Below are positions 4,627 to 7,895 of a stretch of DNA of 7,895 nucleotides, one piece after another. The stretch lies in assembly GCA_028293365.1 (NCBI GenBank), contig JAQGOX010000328.1, positions 1 to 7,895 on the forward strand, written 5' to 3'. The notes under the pieces are model-generated. The model did not search any database and had not been told where the DNA came from. It saw only the letters and a program-made list of their open reading frames with translations. The stretch is from Verrucomicrobiales bacterium (GTDB lineage Bacteria; Verrucomicrobiota; Verrucomicrobiia; Limisphaerales; SXQI01). The first letter of the stretch is position 1, and each line of letters starts with the position of its first letter. Made by a program: the position numbers and the translations under genes.

Positions 4627-7600
4627 CTATTTACGCAAACGATAGAACTGGGCGGTTCCTGCACCAGGAAAGGTCACGGAGTTGTTTGCGACCCCGGATA
4701 CAGGCGTCCAAACCGGCGATCCCAGGCTTGGCGTGGTTTCAAGAATGTATCCGGCCGAAGCTGCCGGCCATGATATCGTCAAATTGCTGCCACTTCGCGT
4801 AATCGTCAGAGAGACGGGCAACTCTTCGACAACTGGCGCCTCCGTGAGCACAGGAATACCACCCGCTGATGGCCCCCCGAGCGCAACGAGTTCGGCGTCG
4901 CTCAGTTTTGTCGAGCGGACTTGAATACTATTGATATAAGTATCGGTCATATCGTCGCCATCACCGTCAGCGATCAATAGCACCGTGTGCTGCCAGGACC
5001 GGCGAGGCAGATCTTTTCCAGGCTGCACCCAGTTATCCTGCTTGATTCCGTCCACAAACTTCGTGATGACTGGCGGATTGGCAGCCATATCGGCAGCCAG
5101 CGCGATCCGGTGCCACGTACCCGAAGTTGCTGTGCCCAGGGAGACGTATCCACCAGCTCCCTGGCCGATGTCGTTACCCTGCCAGAAGATGCTTCCGTCC
5201 GTGGTGTTGTTTGTATTCTGGCAGTTGAACAAGGTCGTCGTTCCGCCATTTTTATAGATATCAAAGATGATCGTGTATTGATTCACCAATTGACCGCCAC
5301 CATTCGGTGGAATTTGGTGGTCCATGATGTAACCGATGTTTTTGCTGTTTCCGCCGGTTTTGCGCAATAGGATATGGGCAGGTGTTCCATCGATATCGGG
5401 GACACCCAGTTCGGTAGTGGTTCCAAATGTTGAATTCGCAACGGATTCCCCACTCGTTCCATCAAAATAGAGCAAGTCCTTGCCGATCGTGGCCGAGAGA
5501 TCGCCCGCATCAAAATCCCACTGACCGGTCACGGTCGTTACTGGTGTTGCAATCGGGATGCCGCCGCTCGTCGGTTTGCCAAGTGCGACCAGTTGAGCAT
5601 CGGTCATTTTCACCGAGCTGACCTGGATGCTGCTGACATAGGTATCAGTCACGTCATCCCCGTCGCCGTCCGCCAGCAAAAGAACCGTGTGCTGCCAGGA
5701 ACGGCGCGGCAAATCCTTGCCGGGCTGCACCCAATCCTGCTGTTTGATACCATCAACAAACTTCGTGATCACCGGTGGATTGGCTCCCATATCTGCGGCC
5801 AGAGCAATGCGGTGCCAAACGCCTGAGGTAGCCGTACCTTTGGAGACGTACCCACCGGCTCCCTGTCCGATATCATTCCCCTGCCAGAAGATGCTGCCAT
5901 CGGTGGTGTTATTCGTGTTCTGACAGTTGAACAAGGTAGCCGTTCCGCCTGCTTTGTAGGTATCGAAAATGATCGTGTACTGATTTACCAGTTGGCCGCC
6001 CCCATTCGGAGAAATCAGGTGGTCCATGATATAACCAATATTCCGGCTGTTTCCGCCGAGCTTGCGCAACATGATCTTTCGATCGGAACCATCGATCTCC
6101 GGAACGCCCAGCACGCTCGTCGTGCCATAAACTGTATTCGCAAACGACTCGCCAGCCGTGCCATCAAAATACTGAAGGTCCTTGCCGACCGAAGCCGATA
6201 GATCGCCGAACTGGAAGTCCCACTGACCGGTCACATGCGTTTCGGGAATGACCTGTGGGATTTTCGCCGCAGTCGGCTTGCCGAGGACCGCGAGTTGAGC
6301 ATCACTCAGCTTTCCATTTCGAACCTGGACGCTGCTCACATAAGTGTCCGCCATATCGTCTCCGTCACCATCGGCGAATAAGAGGACCGTATGCTGCCAG
6401 GAACGCCGTGGAAGATCCAACCCGGGCTGGACCCAATCCTGTTGCTTAATTCCATCGACGAACTTCGTAATTACTGGCGGCGTTGCCCCCATATCAGCCG
6501 CAAGCGCAATACGATGCCAGACTCCGGAGGTAGCAGTGCCTTTGGTGACATATCCACCTGCTCCCTGACCAATATCATTATTCTGCCAGAAAATACTGCC
6601 GTCGGTGGTGTTATTCGTGGTCTGTGAATTGAATAACGTCGTGGTGCCTCCGGCTTTGTAAACATCAAATATGATGGTGTACTGATTCACTAACTGACCA
6701 CCCCCATTTGGAGCGATCTGGTGATCCATGATATAGCCAATGTTTTTGCTATTCCCGCCGATCTTCCGCAACATCACTTTCGTGGGCACACCGCCAATAT
6801 CGGGTATGCCGAACGAAGTGGTTGTCCCAAAAACTGTGTTGGCTACGGATTCACCGGCAGTACCATCGAAATATTTCAAGTCTTTACCGACCGTAGCGGT
6901 CAAATCGCCGTTGAAATCCCATTGACCGGTAACTTGAGCTTGCGTCGAGCCGCTTACGACAATCGTGAACGACCAATTATTCGTAAAGGATTTCGGTGAA
7001 GCGCCATTATCGGAATAAACCAACTGCACATCATTCGTTGCAGTGGTTCGGCTGGCGTTCGGATTGTACAAAACGGTGGTAAAGTTGCCGTTCGTGGAAA
7101 TAGCCGGAGTGACTTGCGCACCATTTAGGAAGAGCTTGATTGAACTCTTGTTCACCGCCAGGTCGTCGTTTCCAATCACCGCGATAATCGGTGTCGTAGC
7201 CGCCACGCCCTGGCCACCTGGAAGAGGACTAACCTCGGCGACGTACGGCTCTCTCGGAACAGTGCTTGCACGGTACGCTTTAATTGACCGTGCGTCGCTC
7301 GGATCATTAATGAGTATCCGCTGGCCGTTCGTGGGGTCCACGGAATACCACGCCAGGGTCGCGCCGGAAAAATTCTTCCAGTGCACCAGGCGGAATGGAT
7401 AAACCCCGGTTACAGGAGCCAAAAAGGTAAACTCGTTGGTATTTTCGCGATCGTTGAAATTATCTCCTGTGCGCTGGAACTGCCCAACCACTGTGGAAAA
7501 TTGATCCCGAGGATTCACCCCACTCGACAACACATAACCATTGTCACCACCAAATCCGAAATCGGTCCGGTCAATCGCGACATCCACTCCAAACACATGA

Positions 7601-7895
7601 ACACCAGCAGTCAACGCTAAATAGGTGAGCGTTTCATCGGCAAAGTTGTCGTTATTATCGGCTCCAGTCACAGGGTCCGTGCCCGGAATTCCAGGAAATG
7701 CAGCCACCAGGAAATCAGGGAACTTCTTTAGAGGACTTCCATCGAGATCAAACGAAATGACATCATCGATCGAAAAACTTCCATCCGAATTCGGTCCTGG
7801 AGTTGCGGAATTGGCAAAAACCACTCCGTTAGTGTCAGTCAAGGTTCCATCCAATTGTTCGATGGCCCGCACATAATTGTTCAATACGTTGTTAT
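4627..7895 (-). CDS. Large exported-type protein with three LamG-like repeats, 5' end missing
   Basis: The reading frame stays open to the window edge, so the N-terminus and any signal peptide are missing. The first possible start, a TTG at 7884, is unlikely to be real. Counting from that codon there are 1085 residues. Residues about 85-205 resemble a PA14-like beta domain (FTFLAPVTGVYPFRLVHW...LAWYSV...ILINDP...IKAYR). Residues 212-309 are an Ig-like domain. Residues 318-550, 551-784 and 785-1017 are three near-copies of a concanavalin A/LamG-type lectin-like domain. Residues about 1018-1085 form a small beta domain ending in FYRLRK, a C-terminus I associate with Verrucomicrobiota surface or secreted proteins. 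No catalytic motif is recognised. Carbohydrate or matrix binding at the cell surface is the likely role by analogy with LamG proteins. It is an independent unit with its own terminator, and nothing links it to the ilv genes. Confidence 0.85.
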   Translation of the reverse strand, partial: NNVLNNYVRAIEQLDGTLTDTNGVVFANSATPGPNSDGSFSIDDVISFDLDGSPLKKFPDFLVAAFPGIPGTDPVTGADNNDNFADETLTYLALTAGVHVFGVDVAIDRTDFGFGGDNGYVLSSGVNPRDQFSTVVGQFQRTGDNFNDRENTNEFTFLAPVTGVYPFRLVHWKNFSGATLAWYSVDPTNGQRILINDPSDARSIKAYRASTVPREPYVAEVSPLPGGQGVAATTPIIAVIGNDDLAVNKSSIKLFLNGAQVTPAISTNGNFTTVLYNPNASRTTATNDVQLVYSDNGASPKSFTNNWSFTIVVSGSTQAQVTGQWDFNGDLTATVGKDLKYFDGTAGESVANTVFGTTTSFGIPDIGGVPTKVMLRKIGGNSKNIGYIMDHQIAPNGGGQLVNQYTIIFDVYKAGGTTTLFNSQTTNNTTDGSIFWQNNDIGQGAGGYVTKGTATSGVWHRIALAADMGATPPVITKFVDGIKQQDWVQPGLDLPRRSWQHTVLLFADGDGDDMADTYVSSVQVRNGKLSDAQLAVLGKPTAAKIPQVIPETHVTGQWDFQFGDLSASVGKDLQYFDGTAGESFANTVYGTTSVLGVPEIDGSDRKIMLRKLGGNSRNIGYIMDHLISPNGGGQLVNQYTIIFDTYKAGGTATLFNCQNTNNTTDGSIFWQGNDIGQGAGGYVSKGTATSGVWHRIALAADMGANPPVITKFVDGIKQQDWVQPGKDLPRRSWQHTVLLLADGDGDDVTDTYVSSIQVSSVKMTDAQLVALGKPTSGGIPIATPVTTVTGQWDFDAGDLSATIGKDLLYFDGTSGESVANSTFGTTTELGVPDIDGTPAHILLRKTGGNSKNIGYIMDHQIPPNGGGQLVNQYTIIFDIYKNGGTTTLFNCQNTNNTTDGSIFWQGNDIGQGAGGYVSLGTATSGTWHRIALAADMAANPPVITKFVDGIKQDNWVQPGKDLPRRSWQHTVLLIADGDGDDMTDTYINSIQVRSTKLSDAELVALGGPSAGGIPVLTEAPVVEELPVSLTITRSGSNLTISWPAASAGYILETTPSLGSPVWTPVSGVANNSVTFPGAGTAQFYRLRK
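4834..5532 (-). repeat. LamG-like repeat unit 3
   Basis: Third in-frame copy, from VTGQWDFDAGDLS to about the GIPVLTEAP linker. It shares LRK-x-GGNSKNIGYIMDHQI, NGGGQLVNQYTIIFD and DLPRRSWQHTVLL with the other copies. It differs by DNW in place of QDW and INSIQV in place of VSS-x-QV. The end is approximate because the C-terminal domain follows without a sharp border. Confidence 0.85.
5533..6234 (-). repeat. LamG-like repeat unit 2
   Basis: Middle in-frame copy, 702 bp, from VTGQWDFQFGDLS to the linker before the next VTGQWDF. The protein sequence is nearly the same as in units 1 and 3, while many third codon positions differ. The DGDGDD-x-TDTY segment near its end may bind calcium. Confidence 0.87.
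6235..6933 (-). repeat. LamG-like repeat unit 1
   Basis: First in-frame copy, 699 bp, from VTGQWDFNGDLTA to the linker KIPQVIPETH. It contains FNSQTTNNTTDG where units 2 and 3 have FNCQNTNNTTDG, so it lacks the Cys found in both later copies. Confidence 0.87.

Noticed and set aside
4330..4802. Two overlapping plus-strand reading frames of 147 and 156 codons across the ilv leader region
   Set aside because: Their products are Arg/Ser/Pro-rich without any family pattern. They cross two minus-strand terminators and the start of the LamG gene, and nothing supports a start.
4834..6933. Repeated DNA as a CRISPR array or mobile element copies
   Set aside because: The repeats are ~700 bp, contiguous, in frame within one gene, and encode protein domains.

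Overview
The window most likely comes from a member of the phylum Verrucomicrobiota. The best pointer is the large minus-strand gene. It ends in a short domain with an SLTI-x-W...YILETTPSL...WTPV...FYRLRK pattern, which I associate with exported Verrucomicrobiota/Planctomycetota proteins. Its N-terminal PA14-like and Ig-like parts also look verrucomicrobial. Weak Shine-Dalgarno signals and moderate GC fit, but a finer placement is not possible by eye. All genes except one lie on the minus strand.

Layout, low to high coordinates. (1) 1-286, plus strand: the 3' end of a single-domain cupin gene with both cupin motifs intact. (2) 319-1095, minus: a VTC-domain (polyphosphate polymerase-type) protein, convergent with the cupin gene. 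(3) 1142-2563, minus: cysS, cysteinyl-tRNA synthetase, 46 bp upstream of the VTC gene and possibly co-transcribed with it. (4) 2564-2792: cysS upstream region with a candidate promoter and a short tandem repeat, then the ilvC terminator. (5) 2793-3818 ilvC and 3848-4321 ilvN, minus: a two-gene branched-chain amino acid operon without ilvB next to it. (6) 4322-4626: a regulatory leader for ilvNC. (7) 4627-7895, minus: a 5'-truncated surface or secreted protein with three tandem ~233-residue LamG-like repeats, closed by a strong terminator.

The most interesting part is the ilvNC leader. Read on the minus strand it has a sigma70-like promoter (TTGACC, 17 bp, TAGGTT). Nine bases later comes a 17-codon ORF encoding MNYAIEALQVVRVVVKD, with five Val, one Ile and one Leu. 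A 10-nt segment inside the ORF is perfectly complementary to a segment after its stop codon. An intrinsic terminator with a U-tract follows, ahead of ilvN. This is the arrangement of ribosome-mediated transcription attenuation, here apparently sensing valine supply. The encoded IlvN keeps the Asn11, Gly14 and Asn29 positions of the valine site known from E. coli IlvH. Valine could therefore control this pathway both by feedback on the enzyme and by attenuation.

IlvC is a class I ketol-acid reductoisomerase whose cofactor loop reads GLYEGSKS instead of the usual GLR-x-GS. This suggests a shift towards NADH.
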